DNA of 64,000 nt from Colwellia echini. GTDB lineage: Bacteria > Pseudomonadota > Gammaproteobacteria > Enterobacterales > Alteromonadaceae. Below are positions 25,528-36,373 of this stretch, piece after piece. The DNA lies in assembly GCF_002843355.2 (NCBI RefSeq), contig NZ_PJAI02000001.1, positions 186,001 through 250,000 of the forward strand. The letters run 5' to 3'. The position numbers and the translations under genes are program-made. Below the pieces are notes generated by a model. It saw only the letters and a program-made list of their open reading frames with translations. It did not search any database and was not told the DNA's origin. Position 1 is the stretch's first letter; every line of letters starts with the position of its first letter.

Positions 25528-27138
25528 TTAGCGTTGTGGGCCTGCACTAACTAATGCTTTGCCGTTATCTGTATCAGTAAACTTTTCAAAATTATTGATA
25601 AATAACTCAGCTAAATCATCTGCTTTCTTAGCCCAAATAGAAGCGCTGTCGTAAGTGTTTCTAGGATCAAGAATCGCATCTTCAATACCCGCAAGTGAAA
25701 GCGGTACAGATAAATTAAATATTGGAATGATTTGCGTTAAAGTATGATCTATCGAGCCATCTAATATCGCATCAATAATAGCACGGGTGGCTTTAATCGA
25801 AATACGTTTCCCCGTACCGTTCCAACCAGTATTTACCAAGTAAGCTTCTGCTCCTGCAGCAACCATACGTTGATGTAACACTTTAGCGTATTGTGTTGGG
25901 TGTAAGCTTAAAAACGCGGCACCAAAACAGCTAGAAAAAGTTGGCGTTGGCTCTGTAATACCACGTTCAGTTCCGGCTAACTTAGCGGTAAAACCCGACA
26001 GAAAGTAATATTCGGTTTGCTTTGGTGTTAACTTAGCTACTGGCGGTAATACCCCAAAAGCATCAGCAGTTAAGAAAATAACTTTCTTCGCATGACCTGC
26101 TCGTGAAGTAGGTTTAACAATATTATCTATATGATAAATAGGGTAAGAAACCCGAGTATTCTCTGTTTTTGAATTATCATTAAAATCAATTGTTCCATCA
26201 TCAGCAACGGTTACGTTTTCCAATAAAGCATCACGCCTGATAGCATTGTAAATGTCAGGTTCATTTTCTTTACTCAGGTTAATTGTTTTTGCGTAACAAC
26301 CGCCTTCAAAGTTAAATACGCCTTTATCATCCCAGCCATGTTCATCATCACCAATAAGTTGACGATGAGGATCGGTTGATAAGGTAGTTTTACCGGTGCC
26401 AGATAAACCAAAGAAAATAGCTGTTTCGCCATCTTTACCCACGTTTGCACTACAATGCATAGAAGCAATACCTTGCAGTGGTAGGTAATAGTTCATCATT
26501 GAAAACAAACCTTTTTTCATTTCGCCGCCATACCAAGTTCCACCAATTAGCTGAATTTTTTCAGATAAATTGAAGGCGACAAAGTTTTCAGAATTCAAGC
26601 CTTGCGTTTGCCACTGTGTATTAACAGTTTTAGCTCCGTTCATTACCACAAAATCAGCTTCAAAATCTTCTAGTTCACTGTCGGTTGGGCGAATGAACAT
26701 ATTTTTCACAAAGTGGGCTTGCCAAGCAACCTGGGTAATAAAGCGTACTTTTAAACGAGTTGATTCATCGGCACCACAAAACGCATCTACTACAAATAAA
26801 CGTTGCTCAGATAATTGCTTAGTTACTAAGCCTTTTAAATGATCCCAAGTTTGAGGAGTCATGGGATGGTTGTCATTCTTACCTTGATCAGACCACCACA
26901 CGGTATCGCGCGTAATGTCATCGCGAACAATATATTTATCCTTAGGAGATCGCCCAGTAAATATACCCGTATTAACGTTTACCGCACCAAGCTCTGTTAC
27001 TACACCTTTATCACAGCCTTTGAGTTCTGCTTTAGTTTCTTCACTAAACAGTAATTCATACGATGGGTTATAAATTATTTGGCGAGGGTTAGATATACCG
27101 TATTGTGATAAATCAATAGTGATACTTGGCGTTGTCAT
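25528..27138 (-). CDS. pckA: Phosphoenolpyruvate carboxykinase (ATP)
   Basis: This enzyme decarboxylates and phosphorylates oxaloacetate to phosphoenolpyruvate with ATP, the entry step of gluconeogenesis. It is 536 residues, the normal length. Visible motifs are the substrate-binding [19 protein letters not shown], the P-loop [13 protein letters not shown], the Mg-binding DDEHGWDD, and the adenine-binding [18 protein letters not shown] lies 6 bases before the ATG. It is expected to be a single gene: envZ is convergent at its 3' end, and the next plus-strand gene diverges. Confidence 0.97.
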   Translation of the reverse strand: MTTPSITIDLSQYGISNPRQIIYNPSYELLFSEETKAELKGCDKGVVTELGAVNVNTGIFTGRSPKDKYIVRDDITRDTVWWSDQGKNDNHPMTPQTWDHLKGLVTKQLSEQRLFVVDAFCGADESTRLKVRFITQVAWQAHFVKNMFIRPTDSELEDFEADFVVMNGAKTVNTQWQTQGLNSENFVAFNLSEKIQLIGGTWYGGEMKKGLFSMMNYYLPLQGIASMHCSANVGKDGETAIFFGLSGTGKTTLSTDPHRQLIGDDEHGWDDKGVFNFEGGCYAKTINLSKENEPDIYNAIRRDALLENVTVADDGTIDFNDNSKTENTRVSYPIYHIDNIVKPTSRAGHAKKVIFLTADAFGVLPPVAKLTPKQTEYYFLSGFTAKLAGTERGITEPTPTFSSCFGAAFLSLHPTQYAKVLHQRMVAAGAEAYLVNTGWNGTGKRISIKATRAIIDAILDGSIDHTLTQIIPIFNLSVPLSLAGIEDAILDPRNTYDSASIWAKKADDLAELFINNFEKFTDTDNGKALVSAGPQR

Positions 27139-27414
27139 AGAAATCCTCTCTTAATATTAAAAAAGTAATCTTACAATGTGTATTTTAAATAATAATGATC
27201 GGTCATTTGAAAGTTTTCATCTCGCTTATAAAGTTATCATAAGTGAGTAATAGCTAAAACGAAAGTATAAAGCTAGGTTAATGTAATTTAGAGGGGGAAT
27301 TAAATGGTGAAGCTGTAAATCATGGATACATATTATTACAAAGATAACAGCAGAAATGGTTGCGCAAGAATGCTATTAGCGCTATAAATAATGTTGTGTT
27401 TAGTTATATAAAGT

Positions 27415-27708
27415 ATGTTTATGTATCAATATTTTCTCACTTTAATTATTGCTTTTAGTTTACTGAATTATTCAGTAAGTGCTGTTGCGCTTGAGAATAA
27501 CATAGTAAGCGTAAGTAAAATTTATATAGTTGACGTTGAGCAAGATAGCCAAACTACAGATTTAGATGTTGAACACTGCTTTGTTAATAACATAAATTAT
27601 CATAACGCATTACAAAACATATTTGTTTTAACGGGTTATGATTTAGCTGATTTAAAAAATACTTATACTACTGGCTCAATTAGAGCCCCCCCTCATACTG
27701 CCTCTTAA
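27415..27708 (+). CDS. Small putative secreted protein, unrecognised
   Basis: This is a 97-residue ORF with a plausible signal peptide (FLTLIIAFSLLNYSVSAVA) and a short, rather hydrophilic mature part with one Cys. The C-terminus (GSIRAPPHTAS) is atypical and the ribosome site is weak (AAAG before ATG; a second ATG lies at 27421). No family is recognised. It could be a real small exported protein, a decayed gene remnant or a chance ORF in AT-rich DNA. The signal-like N-terminus is the only argument for it. Confidence 0.35.
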   Translation: MFMYQYFLTLIIAFSLLNYSVSAVALENNIVSVSKIYIVDVEQDSQTTDLDVEHCFVNNINYHNALQNIFVLTGYDLADLKNTYTTGSIRAPPHTAS

Positions 27709-27871
27709 TTTTATATCGTCACTGATGAAATATTATTTTTAATCGTTTCATTTTATAAAACAGACAAAATACCTAACATACTAATAGCTTGGCTTTTTTT
27801 GAGTTACTCATCGAGGCTGGATATGTCGCTATCGTTAGGGAATAAATATAATAAATATTAGGTAGTTAATT

Positions 27872-28435
27872 ATGAAAAATTTAGCCTTATGTAATCTTGA
27901 ATCAATAGATGAATTAGCATGTCCAAAAGATAAAAATGTTAATTTAAACTCTTCAGCTCTTACTATTTTTACTGACTTTGAAGCAGTACAACCGATAGTT
28001 TTAGATGCTTCCACTTCTGCAGTAGAAGCAGAAAAATTAATGATAAACTCGCATGTTAGACTTATTATTATTGTCGAACAGTCTCACTTTTTAGGCGTAG
28101 TGAGTTTAGATGATCTAAACCTACAGGGAATAATTAAACGCGAAGCTAGCGGTATTCCAAGAGCAGAGCTATGTGTTGCTGATTTTATGCAAGCAAGAAA
28201 TGAGTTAAAAGCTTTTTCTTATGAGGAGTTACAAAAATCCAGTATCAATGATGTAGTTGAAACGCTACAAAAAAGAGGGCAACAACACTGTATTGTGGTT
28301 GATCGAGATAGCCACATGATCCGCGGTATAATCTCAGCTAGTGACATAGCTAGAAAATTAAGAATACCTATTAATATTAATGTAGATTCTAGTTTTGTTA
28401 ATATTTTTAATGCGTTATATCACTCAGCAGCATAA
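27872..28435 (+). CDS. CBS-domain pair protein
   Basis: This 187-residue soluble protein has two CBS motifs making one Bateman module. The first (about residues 40-85) contains DASTSAVEAEKLMINSHVRLIIIVEQSHFLGVVSLDDL; the second (about 115-165) contains INDVVETLQKRGQQHCIVVDRDSHMIRGIISASDIARKL. Such modules bind adenosine nucleotides and regulate other proteins, but no effector domain is attached here. AGGT lies upstream of the ATG. It stands alone between a small ORF and the convergent hsl genes, so the regulated partner cannot be inferred. Confidence 0.8.
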   Translation: MKNLALCNLESIDELACPKDKNVNLNSSALTIFTDFEAVQPIVLDASTSAVEAEKLMINSHVRLIIIVEQSHFLGVVSLDDLNLQGIIKREASGIPRAELCVADFMQARNELKAFSYEELQKSSINDVVETLQKRGQQHCIVVDRDSHMIRGIISASDIARKLRIPININVDSSFVNIFNALYHSAA

Positions 28436-28465
28436 TACTGTATTTATCCGTTAGGATTTATAAGC

Positions 28466-28493
28466 TGATATATGATATATGATTTATGATATA
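28466..28493 (+). repeat. Four tandem 7-bp repeats (TGATATA)
   Basis: Units TGATATA, TGATATA, TGATTTA and TGATATA lie in the gap between the CBS-domain gene and hslO. This is a low-complexity AT microsatellite. Confidence 0.75.
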
Positions 28494-28563
28494 TAAGAGA
28501 GGGGAATTAGCCTTTAACCATTACTTATTTTTATAAGGTGATTAAAGGCTGATTGTATATATT

Positions 28564-28589
28564 TATCTAATTTAATTATCTAATTTAAT
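28564..28589. repeat. Perfect 13-bp tandem duplication at the hslO 3' end
   Basis: TATCTAATTTAAT is repeated twice without spacer. The second copy runs into the hslO stop codon, so the duplication touches the very end of the gene without changing the protein. Confidence 0.85.
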
Positions 28590-29457
28590 GTCTAACGTCT
28601 GAAATGTACTCTTGTAAACTTAGTTCATCAAAATCATAGGTGGTTACACAGTAATCACAAGTCATCGAAATCTTACCTTGTTCAGCTAAAATAGCTTTAA
28701 TTTCACTTGGTTCAATTTGAGCTATAGCTGTCAAACATTTATCTGCAGAGCAACCACAAACGTAACTAACTGTTTGTGGTTCAAAAATATTTACCGCTTC
28801 TTGATGATATAAACGATACAGTAATGCTTCAGCTTCTAATGAAAATAACTCTTCACTTTTAATGGTGTTTGTAAGTTGGCAAAGATGTTCAAAATCAGTT
28901 GTTTGTTTTTGTTTGTTTTCAATACTACCATCACCATCAGGTAATAATTGTACTAAAGCACCACCGGTAAGTTGTTGCTCAGTATCACTAAATAACCAAA
29001 TTTTTGTTGGGATTTGTTCTGATACTTCAAAGTAATGGGCTAAACAACCTGCAAGGGTCTCTTGATCTAAAGCAACCACGCCTTGGTAAGCTTCACCAAC
29101 AGATGGGCGAATAGTAATGATCATAGTGCCTTTACCAATAAGACCTTTAAGTGTATCAGCAGAGGTTTCTTCAGTCATTTTAGCAATGCCACGCATTTGT
29201 TGGTTGTTATTACCACTTACCGACATGTAACCAACAGGACCGTCACCTTGTAGTTGCACGGTAATATCACCTTCAAATTTTAAGGTGGCAGTTAATAAGC
29301 AAGTAGCGCTGAGTAATTCGCCTAATAATTTTTCCACACCTGATGGGTAATTATGATTTTTAATAATTGCTTTAAAACTACTGCTTAATTGTACTAGCTC
29401 ACCACGGGCATGGGCATCGGTAAATAAGTAACGATTTAATACATTGAATTGGCTCAT
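28585..29457 (-). CDS. hslO: Redox-regulated chaperone Hsp33
   Basis: This 290-residue cytosolic holdase chaperone is activated by oxidation. The N-terminal substrate domain (LNRYLFTDAHARGELVQLS, LEGD-type KFEGDITVQLQGDGPVGYMSV) is complete. The C-terminal redox switch has CGCSADKC and a later CDYC, the four Zn-binding cysteines of the CXC...CXXC motif. It starts 5 bases after the hslR stop, as in the E. coli hslRO operon. Confidence 0.95.
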   Translation of the reverse strand: MSQFNVLNRYLFTDAHARGELVQLSSSFKAIIKNHNYPSGVEKLLGELLSATCLLTATLKFEGDITVQLQGDGPVGYMSVSGNNNQQMRGIAKMTEETSADTLKGLIGKGTMIITIRPSVGEAYQGVVALDQETLAGCLAHYFEVSEQIPTKIWLFSDTEQQLTGGALVQLLPDGDGSIENKQKQTTDFEHLCQLTNTIKSEELFSLEAEALLYRLYHQEAVNIFEPQTVSYVCGCSADKCLTAIAQIEPSEIKAILAEQGKISMTCDYCVTTYDFDELSLQEYISDVRH

Positions 29458-29462
29458 AGCGG

Positions 29463-29867
29463 TTAGATCCTTTCTTTAAATTCACGTAGCTTTCTACGCT
29501 GTTTTTTATCTGGTTTAGTATCACTTGCAGGGCTCAATAAAATACCTTGCTTACGTGCAAGTGCATTTTTTTCACGAGACTCTATACTTTGTTTACTTTC
29601 TGAATATAAGGTTTGGGCAAAAGTTGCGTCACTACGTTTGTCAGCTAATGCGATCACGGTAACTTCTTTTTCTTCAAAACCTTGTCGTATTTTTATTATA
29701 TCACCAATTGCTACTGCTTTTCCTGACTTAGTGCGTTGACCATTATAAAAAATTTTACCACCGTCAATCATTTGTTTTGCAATTGCTCGGGTGCGATAAA
29801 AACGAGCCGCCCAAAGCCACTTGTCTAATCGTGTTGCCGTGTTTTGGGTAGCTTTAGTTGTTGTCAT
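29463..29867 (-). CDS. hslR: Ribosome-associated heat shock protein Hsp15
   Basis: This 134-residue RNA-binding protein has an S4 domain at the N-terminus (RLDKWLWAARFYRTRAIAKQMIDGGKIFYNGQR) and a basic C-terminal tail (KKQRRKLREFKER). Hsp15 binds free 50S subunits carrying nascent chains and returns them to translation. It is the first gene of a two-gene unit with hslO and is divergent from gspC. Confidence 0.94.
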   Translation of the reverse strand: MTTTKATQNTATRLDKWLWAARFYRTRAIAKQMIDGGKIFYNGQRTKSGKAVAIGDIIKIRQGFEEKEVTVIALADKRSDATFAQTLYSESKQSIESREKNALARKQGILLSPASDTKPDKKQRRKLREFKERI

Positions 29868-30058
29868 AATTAACCTATAGTTAAGGAACTTATATAATTA
29901 ATATTGGTCTTAAAATTAACATAACAAGTGCTATATCTGTGCGTTTAAATCTTTGTTAACATTTAATTCACTCAAATCACTGAAATTCGTGGAGTAACAC
30001 TTGTTGCCAGCTCTATGGTCAAGTATCATTCCTGTTTGCTTCATAATAATAATGAGTA

Positions 30059-30079
30059 GTTGTCGTTAAAGTCGACAAG
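30059..30079. promoter_or_regulatory. Dyad TTGTCG-N7-CGACAA upstream of gspC
   Basis: The half-sites at 30060-30065 and 30073-30078 are exact complements; with the flanking G and C-side G the symmetry extends one further position. It lies about 35 bases before the gspC ATG in the hslR/gspC divergent gap, where an operator would be expected. No regulator is identified. Confidence 0.4.
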
Positions 30080-30112
30080 ATAAATTCATAAATAACAATG
30101 ATATAAGAATAT

Positions 30113-31051
30113 ATGCAACTTCCCACTAACATGACAGATTTATCCGCCCTATTGTCTCAACTCGGTCATAAACGTGTTGCGCAAACGGTGACGGTATTAT
30201 TATTGATATATATTTCGTTTGTGGCGGCAAAAATAACCTGGTCTGTAGTACCGCAAAACCAGGGGAACCAAAACGCCTCACAAATCGCTAATGGAACAAA
30301 TTCGAGCGCTAACAATACAAAAAAATTAATTGATGTTGCTAAAATTCAATCGCTTAATCTGTTTGGTTTATATAATGAAAGTGATGCTGAAACAATTGAC
30401 ATTGCCGCAGCTGAAGTGCCTGAAACAAAATTAAATTTAGTACTTTCTGGTTTAGTTGCCAGTGATAATAATGACACTGCAGCAGCAATAATTGAGTATC
30501 AAGGAAAGCAAGAAACTTACGGTGTTGGTGATATTATTGTTGGCACTCGAGCTAGTCTTGAGCAAGTGTTAATGGACCGAGTGCTGATCAAACAATCAGG
30601 AGCACTAGAAACTTTAATGCTTGATGGCTTTGATTATAATCAACCAGCATTAGGGATAAAGAGTAAGTCAGCCGCGCAAAAATCAAAAGTAGTTGATAGC
30701 CCTAAGGCTAGTACGGTTGATCAACGAAATAATGAACAGTTAACAGAGTCAGCCAAAGATGTACGTAGTGAAATTGCAAAAGACCCTGCAAACATAGGCG
30801 ATTACTTGCGTATTTCACCTAAACGAAAAGATGGTAACATCATAGGTTATTCGTTACGCCCAGGTAAAAAGCCTGAGTTTTTTGAACTTGCGGGTTTAAA
30901 ACCAGGTGATGTTGCAGTACAAATGAATGGTTATGATTTAACTGCGACAACACAGGCAATGCAAGCAATGGTTGAAATGAAAGAAGCCAGTAATATAACA
31001 TTACTGGTTGACCGAGACGGTGGTTTAACCGAAATACTTATTAGCCTATAG
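30113..31051 (+). CDS. gspC: Type II secretion protein GspC
   Basis: This 312-residue inner-membrane protein links the platform to the secretin. A short cytoplasmic start is followed by one TM (about residues 22-42) and the homology region (about 85-180, with LNLVLSGLVASDNNDTAAAIIEYQGKQETYGVGDII) that contacts GspD. A C-terminal PDZ domain (about 235-312) contains YSLRPGKKPEFFELAGLKPGDVAVQMNG. It is the first gene of the gspC-N run; hslR is divergent. A 192-base gap separates it from gspD, so an internal promoter is possible. Confidence 0.94.
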   Translation: MQLPTNMTDLSALLSQLGHKRVAQTVTVLLLIYISFVAAKITWSVVPQNQGNQNASQIANGTNSSANNTKKLIDVAKIQSLNLFGLYNESDAETIDIAAAEVPETKLNLVLSGLVASDNNDTAAAIIEYQGKQETYGVGDIIVGTRASLEQVLMDRVLIKQSGALETLMLDGFDYNQPALGIKSKSAAQKSKVVDSPKASTVDQRNNEQLTESAKDVRSEIAKDPANIGDYLRISPKRKDGNIIGYSLRPGKKPEFFELAGLKPGDVAVQMNGYDLTATTQAMQAMVEMKEASNITLLVDRDGGLTEILISL

Positions 31052-31243
31052 TTTACCAAAATAGGCCATGAAAAAGTCACGAAACGAATTAATTTACATA
31101 ATGAATACACTAAGTATGTGTTATGTATAAGTTATGAAATTATATAGAAAGATAGTTGTAACACTTTTCTGCTAAGGTATAAATAACCAGAGAAATGTCC
31201 CACTTAAACTTTCAGTTAAAATAATAAAGCAGAGATACTGATA

Positions 31244-33316
31244 ATGATGAAAAAGTTTTTATTAACTGTAACTACGGCAATGGCCTTCAACTGTTTGTGT
31301 TTTATAGCACAAGCAAGTGCCGCAGAATATTCTCCAAATTTTAAAGGCACTGAAATTACCGAGTTCGTCAATATTGTTGGTAAAAACTTGCAAAAAACCA
31401 TGATTGTTGATCCCAATGTTCGAGGGAAAATCAATGTCCGTAGTTATGATCTTTTAACTGAAAAACAATACTACCAATTCTTTCTCAATGTTCTTGAAGT
31501 CTATGGCTATGCAGCGGTAGAAACCGAAAATAATATTATTAAGATCATTCGTAATAAAGATGCCAAAACGGCAGCTATCCCAGTAATCGACAATGAAAGT
31601 AACATTATTGGCGACCAAATGGTTACTCGCGTTGTAGAAGTTAAAAACGTTACCGTACGTGAATTAGTTCCGCTATTACGCCAACTTTCAGATCAAGCAG
31701 GTGGTGGTAACGTAGTAAACTACGACCCAGCTAACGTTATTATGCTTACCGGTACAGCAGCTACTGTTAATCGTTTAGTTAAAATTATTGAACGAGTTGA
31801 CAGAGCAGGTGACCAAGATGTTGAGATAATCAAACTACAATACGCTTCAGCAGGTGAAATGGTTCGAATTATTGAAGCAATGAGTAAGCCAGGCGGTGGT
31901 AAAGCAGGTCAGCCAACATTTTTGATCCCTACCATTGTCGCGGATGACCGTTCTAATAGTGTTATTGTCAGTGGTGAAATAAAAGCCCGTGAGCGTATTG
32001 CTCGTTTAGTTAAACGCTTAGACAGTGAGTTAGAAAGTAATGGTAATACCCGTGTTTATTACCTTAAATATTCTAAAGCAGAAGATTTAGTTAAAGTTTT
32101 ACAAGGTGTTAGTGAAACAATTGCTACCGATGCTACTGGCTCAAAATCAAAATCACGTAATAGTTCAAAGGGTGACGTAAGTATTGATGCGCATGAATCA
32201 ACTAACGCTTTGGTTATTACCGCAGAGCCCGACATGTTACGCTCACTTGAAGCGGTAATTCGTCAATTAGATGTTCGTCGTGCACAAGTATTGGTTGAAG
32301 CGATTATTGTTGAAGTATTTGAAAGTGACGGTATTAGTTTAGGTGTGCAATGGTACAACGAAGCGGGTGGCTTTACTCAATTTACTAATGGCCCAGCAAG
32401 TATTTCATCGGTAGCAGCAGGTGCTATTGCCGCTGAAGATATCCCTGGTACTACAGTCGTTTCAGAAAACGGCTCTACGACAGTTAACCCGTCAACCCAA
32501 GGTGATTATAGTATATTAGCGCAAGTACTTGGTAATGTGAGCGGTATGATGTTCGGTATTGCTAAAAATGATTGGGGTGCAATTATTCAAGCGGTAAGCA
32601 GCGATACCAACTCAAACATTCTAGCAACGCCAAGTATTACTACACTAGACAATGAAGAAGCTTATTTTATTGTTGGTCAAGAAGTACCAATTATTACTGG
32701 CTCGGCAACGGGTAGTAATAACACCAATCCATTCCAAACTGTCGACCGTCAAGAAGTTGGTATTAAACTACGTGTTACGCCACAAGTTAACGAAGGCGAT
32801 GCTGTGCAATTAATTATTGAACAAGAAGTGTCGTCAGTAAGTGGTACAACTGGTGTTGATATTTCAATTAACAAAAGAGAAATCAAAACCACTGTAATGG
32901 CTGATAGTGGTGATACTGTTGTACTTGGCGGTTTAATTGATGAAGACGTACAAGAAAGTGTGCAAAAAGTTCCATTACTGGGTGATATTCCAATTATTGG
33001 CTACTTATTTCAATCAACGACTAATAGCACTCGTAAACGTAATTTAATGGTGTTTTTACGCGCCACTATTGTACGTGACTCTGCCTTAATGAAAGAAATC
33101 AGCGAAACGAAATACAACTATATTCGCGCGGATCAAATTCGTAGACAAGAAGAAGGTTTACGATTAATGAGTGATGAAAACATGCCAATTTTACCTGAAT
33201 GGCAAGACAACTTAACGTTACCCCCGTCGTTTGACGAATATCAAAAAGACTTAGGGAAAAAGGGCGCTGATTTGCCAGTTCCGCCAAATGCAACACCAAT
33301 AGAAGACAAGAACTAA
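31244..33316 (+). CDS. gspD: Type II secretion outer-membrane secretin GspD
   Basis: This 690-residue protein forms the outer-membrane channel. The signal peptide ([14 protein letters not shown]) is followed by the N0 domain ([34 protein letters not shown]), the N1-N3 ring domains and the secretin core (about residues 340-610) with [13 protein letters not shown] and the C-terminal [16 protein letters not shown] and [16 protein letters not shown] hydrophilic S-domain-like tail of about 70 residues ends the protein. The length fits Vibrio and Aeromonas orthologues. Its stop overlaps the gspE start by one base (TAATG). No pilotin gene lies nearby. Confidence 0.96.
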   Translation: MMKKFLLTVTTAMAFNCLCFIAQASAAEYSPNFKGTEITEFVNIVGKNLQKTMIVDPNVRGKINVRSYDLLTEKQYYQFFLNVLEVYGYAAVETENNIIKIIRNKDAKTAAIPVIDNESNIIGDQMVTRVVEVKNVTVRELVPLLRQLSDQAGGGNVVNYDPANVIMLTGTAATVNRLVKIIERVDRAGDQDVEIIKLQYASAGEMVRIIEAMSKPGGGKAGQPTFLIPTIVADDRSNSVIVSGEIKARERIARLVKRLDSELESNGNTRVYYLKYSKAEDLVKVLQGVSETIATDATGSKSKSRNSSKGDVSIDAHESTNALVITAEPDMLRSLEAVIRQLDVRRAQVLVEAIIVEVFESDGISLGVQWYNEAGGFTQFTNGPASISSVAAGAIAAEDIPGTTVVSENGSTTVNPSTQGDYSILAQVLGNVSGMMFGIAKNDWGAIIQAVSSDTNSNILATPSITTLDNEEAYFIVGQEVPIITGSATGSNNTNPFQTVDRQEVGIKLRVTPQVNEGDAVQLIIEQEVSSVSGTTGVDISINKREIKTTVMADSGDTVVLGGLIDEDVQESVQKVPLLGDIPIIGYLFQSTTNSTRKRNLMVFLRATIVRDSALMKEISETKYNYIRADQIRRQEEGLRLMSDENMPILPEWQDNLTLPPSFDEYQKDLGKKGADLPVPPNATPIEDKN

Positions 33317-34944
33317 TGTCAAAAGAAGTTGAAGTAACAGCACTTGAAGAAATAACCTCACTTGATGACATAACATCACTTGACGATGTTGATTTAGCTT
33401 CGCTTGATGATATTGAAATTGGTGATATAAAAATTGGCGACACTGAGGTAGTAGATAAAGAGCAAGTAAGCAGCGCATGGTTGTTAACTTTTGCCTTCGC
33501 TAAGCGTTATAGTGTACTTATCACCGTAGATAAAGATACTGGGGGTTATATTCTTCACTGCTTGGCTAGCATACATTTTGATACTATTTTAGAAGTACGC
33601 CGAATTTTAAAAGCACCCTTTAGTGTTGAGTTTTTAGAGCCAACTGCATTCGAATTATTATTAACGCATACCTATCAACGAGACTCATCTGAAGCACAGC
33701 AGATGATGGAAGATATTGGTAATGAAGTTGATTTATATTCACTTGCTGATGAGTTCATTGAAAGTGAAGATTTACTTGAAAATGAAGACGATGCGCCGAT
33801 TATTAAATTAATTAACGCCATGCTCAGCGAAGGTATTAAAGAAAGAGCGTCTGATATTCATATTGAAACCTTTGAAAATACTTTGCAAATTCGTTTTCGT
33901 GTTGATGGGGTGTTACGTGAAGTACTCAAACCAAATCGTAAATTAGCCTCGTTATTGGTTTCTCGTATTAAAGTTATGGCGAAGCTCGATATAGCAGAAA
34001 AACGTATTCCACAAGATGGTCGTATTTCTTTACGTATAGGTGGTCGTGCAGTTGATGTTCGTGTATCTACCATGCCTACAGGACACGGTGAACGCGTAGT
34101 TTTACGTTTATTAGACAAAAACGCAGCACGCTTAGACTTAAAAGAATTAGGCATGACCGATGTTACTCGAATTGATTTTTCAACCCTGATTGAAAAACCA
34201 CATGGCATCATCTTAGTTACTGGTCCTACGGGCTCAGGTAAAAGTACCACATTATATGCTGGCTTATCTCAAATTGATGCGAAAGAACGTAACATTTTAA
34301 CCGTCGAAGATCCTATTGAGTACGCTATTGAGGGGATTGGTCAAACTCAAGTAAATAGCAAAGTAGACATGACTTTTGCTCGAGGTTTGCGCGCCATATT
34401 ACGTCAAGATCCTGATGTAGTAATGATTGGTGAAATTCGAGATTTGGAAACTGCACAAATTGCGGTACAAGCGAGTTTAACGGGTCACTTGGTATTATCT
34501 ACGTTACATACCAATACCGCTGCAGGCGCAATAACACGTATGGAAGATATGGGCGTAGAGCCTTTCTTATTATCTTCAAGTTTATTGGGGGTCTTAGCGC
34601 AACGATTGGTTCGAACACTTTGTCCAACCTGTCGCGAGAGTCATTTACCTGATGCGGAAGAAAGGCAATTATTAGCCTTACCTGAAGATAATGAATTAGT
34701 GATTTACCGCGCAGTTGGCTGTAAAGAATGTAGTTTTAAAGGTTATCGTGGTCGAGTAGGTATTCATGAGTTATTACCTGTTGATGAAAAAGTCCGTGAA
34801 CTTATTCACAATGGTCAAGGTGAACAGGCTATTGAAAAACATGTACGAAAAAATTATGCAAGTATCCGTCGCGATGGTTTCGACAAGGTAATGTTAGGTA
34901 AAACTACATTAGAAGAAGTGTTGCGTGTTACGCGTGAAGATTAA
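33316..34944 (+). CDS. gspE: Type II secretion ATPase GspE
   Basis: This 542-residue cytoplasmic hexameric ATPase drives pseudopilus assembly. The standard N1 domain starts at about residue 50 ([16 protein letters not shown]). Before it is an extra acidic segment with repeated SLDD units. The ATPase core shows Walker [11 protein letters not shown], the Asp box, Walker [13 protein letters not shown] and the His box LSTLHTNTA. The GspE-type tetracysteine zinc loop (CPTC...CKEC) is intact. It overlaps gspD by one base. MshE in the same window is its paralogue, but it lacks this acidic start and has a c-di-GMP module instead. Confidence 0.96.
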   Translation: MSKEVEVTALEEITSLDDITSLDDVDLASLDDIEIGDIKIGDTEVVDKEQVSSAWLLTFAFAKRYSVLITVDKDTGGYILHCLASIHFDTILEVRRILKAPFSVEFLEPTAFELLLTHTYQRDSSEAQQMMEDIGNEVDLYSLADEFIESEDLLENEDDAPIIKLINAMLSEGIKERASDIHIETFENTLQIRFRVDGVLREVLKPNRKLASLLVSRIKVMAKLDIAEKRIPQDGRISLRIGGRAVDVRVSTMPTGHGERVVLRLLDKNAARLDLKELGMTDVTRIDFSTLIEKPHGIILVTGPTGSGKSTTLYAGLSQIDAKERNILTVEDPIEYAIEGIGQTQVNSKVDMTFARGLRAILRQDPDVVMIGEIRDLETAQIAVQASLTGHLVLSTLHTNTAAGAITRMEDMGVEPFLLSSSLLGVLAQRLVRTLCPTCRESHLPDAEERQLLALPEDNELVIYRAVGCKECSFKGYRGRVGIHELLPVDEKVRELIHNGQGEQAIEKHVRKNYASIRRDGFDKVMLGKTTLEEVLRVTRED

Positions 34945-35031
34945 TGGTTATATACCCATAATTAAGCGATAAACAACTAAGAGAATTAAACTAATTAACG
35001 ATTGTCTACCCAATAATGATTATAAGTAAAT

Positions 35032-36273
35032 ATGGCATCTTTTGAATATCAAGCGGTTGATAGCCGCGGTAAAACTAAAAAAGGCGTTATCGACGGCGAT
35101 ACCGCCCGACAAGTACGTGGCTTGTTGCGTGATCAAGGCTTAATGCCTATTGAAGTGTCTTCTACTTTATCTAAAAGTAAAACAACCGAGGGTAAAAAAG
35201 GATTTGCGGCTAGCTTCAATAACAATGATGGTGGCAAAGTTTCTGCTTCGGAATTAGCACTGATCACTCGTCAGTTAGCGACATTAGTTGAATCAGGTTT
35301 GCCGCTAGAAGAATCATTAATGGCGGTTGGCGAACAATGTGAAAAAAACCGTATTAAAAGTATGATAATGGGGGTTCGTACTAAAGTTACCGAAGGTTAC
35401 GGTTTATCTGAAAGTATGGCCGAATATCCTAAAATTTTTAACCGTTTATATAGAGCTATGGTTGCTGCGGGTGAAAAATCAGGACATTTAGATAAAGTAC
35501 TTAATCGTTTAGCTGACTATACCGAACAACGTCAACAAATGCGCTCACAGCTTATTCAAGCTCTTGTTTACCCTATTATCATGACTGTTGTAGCAACAGG
35601 GGTAATTGCCATTCTACTGACTGCAGTAGTGCCAAAAATTGTAGGTCAGTTTGAACATATGGGTGAAAACTTGCCAGGTACAACCCAGTTTCTTATTGCC
35701 AGTAGTGATTTTCTTCGAGATTACGGTTTAGCGCTAGTAGTAATGGTGGCTGGCTTAATGTTCTTATTCTCACAAATGTTGAAAAAGCCTAAATATGAAA
35801 TGGCTTTTCATAAAAACTTATTAAAAATTCCTGGCATAGGCAAAGTAGCTAAAGGTATCAACACAGCACGATTTGCCCGTACTTTGAGTATTTTAACTGC
35901 TAGTGCAGTACCTTTACTTGAAAGCATGCGCATATCAGGTGAAGTTTTAGATAATTTATTTATCAAACAAGAAGTCAAAGCCTCTACAGATAAAGTACGA
36001 GAAGGATCAAGCTTACGAGTTGCATTAGAGCAGACTAAATTATTTCCGCCCATGATGTTACACATGATAGCTAGTGGTGAAAAAAGTGGTCAATTAGAAC
36101 ATATGTTGAGCCGCGCAGCAGATAATCAAGATAAAGAGTTTGATGCTCTAGTTAGTATTTCGTTAAAAGCATTTGAGCCAGCGTTAATGGTAGCAATGGC
36201 AGGTGTGGTACTCTTTATTGTTATGGCAATATTACAACCGATTTTACAATTGAACAGTCTTGTCGGGGGGTAA
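35032..36273 (+). CDS. gspF: Type II secretion platform protein GspF
   Basis: This 413-residue polytopic inner-membrane protein is the platform of the T2SS. It starts with the conserved ASFEYQAVDSRGKTKKGVIDGD and carries two T2SSF domains (about residues 75-200 and 280-405). Three TM helices lie near 175-200, 225-250 and 380-405, and the usual LPLEESLMAV, VAAGEKSGHLDKVL and ASGEKSGQLEHML motifs are present. It follows gspE after 87 bases. Confidence 0.96.
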   Translation: MASFEYQAVDSRGKTKKGVIDGDTARQVRGLLRDQGLMPIEVSSTLSKSKTTEGKKGFAASFNNNDGGKVSASELALITRQLATLVESGLPLEESLMAVGEQCEKNRIKSMIMGVRTKVTEGYGLSESMAEYPKIFNRLYRAMVAAGEKSGHLDKVLNRLADYTEQRQQMRSQLIQALVYPIIMTVVATGVIAILLTAVVPKIVGQFEHMGENLPGTTQFLIASSDFLRDYGLALVVMVAGLMFLFSQMLKKPKYEMAFHKNLLKIPGIGKVAKGINTARFARTLSILTASAVPLLESMRISGEVLDNLFIKQEVKASTDKVREGSSLRVALEQTKLFPPMMLHMIASGEKSGQLEHMLSRAADNQDKEFDALVSISLKAFEPALMVAMAGVVLFIVMAILQPILQLNSLVGG

Positions 36274-36373
36274 AAAAAAACGGCGATAAACAGCCGGTAG
36301 TTAAAAGCAGTTAGTTAAAAAACATCAACATACATTGTTGAAATATGATTTTATCAGACGTTAGGAAAGCACT

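Noticed and set aside
28509-28550. Imperfect hairpin AGCCTTTAA...TTAAAGGCT between the CBS gene and hslO
   Set aside because: The outer 9 bp pair well, but there is no T-run on either strand; it may be a barrier, but it was not called a terminator.
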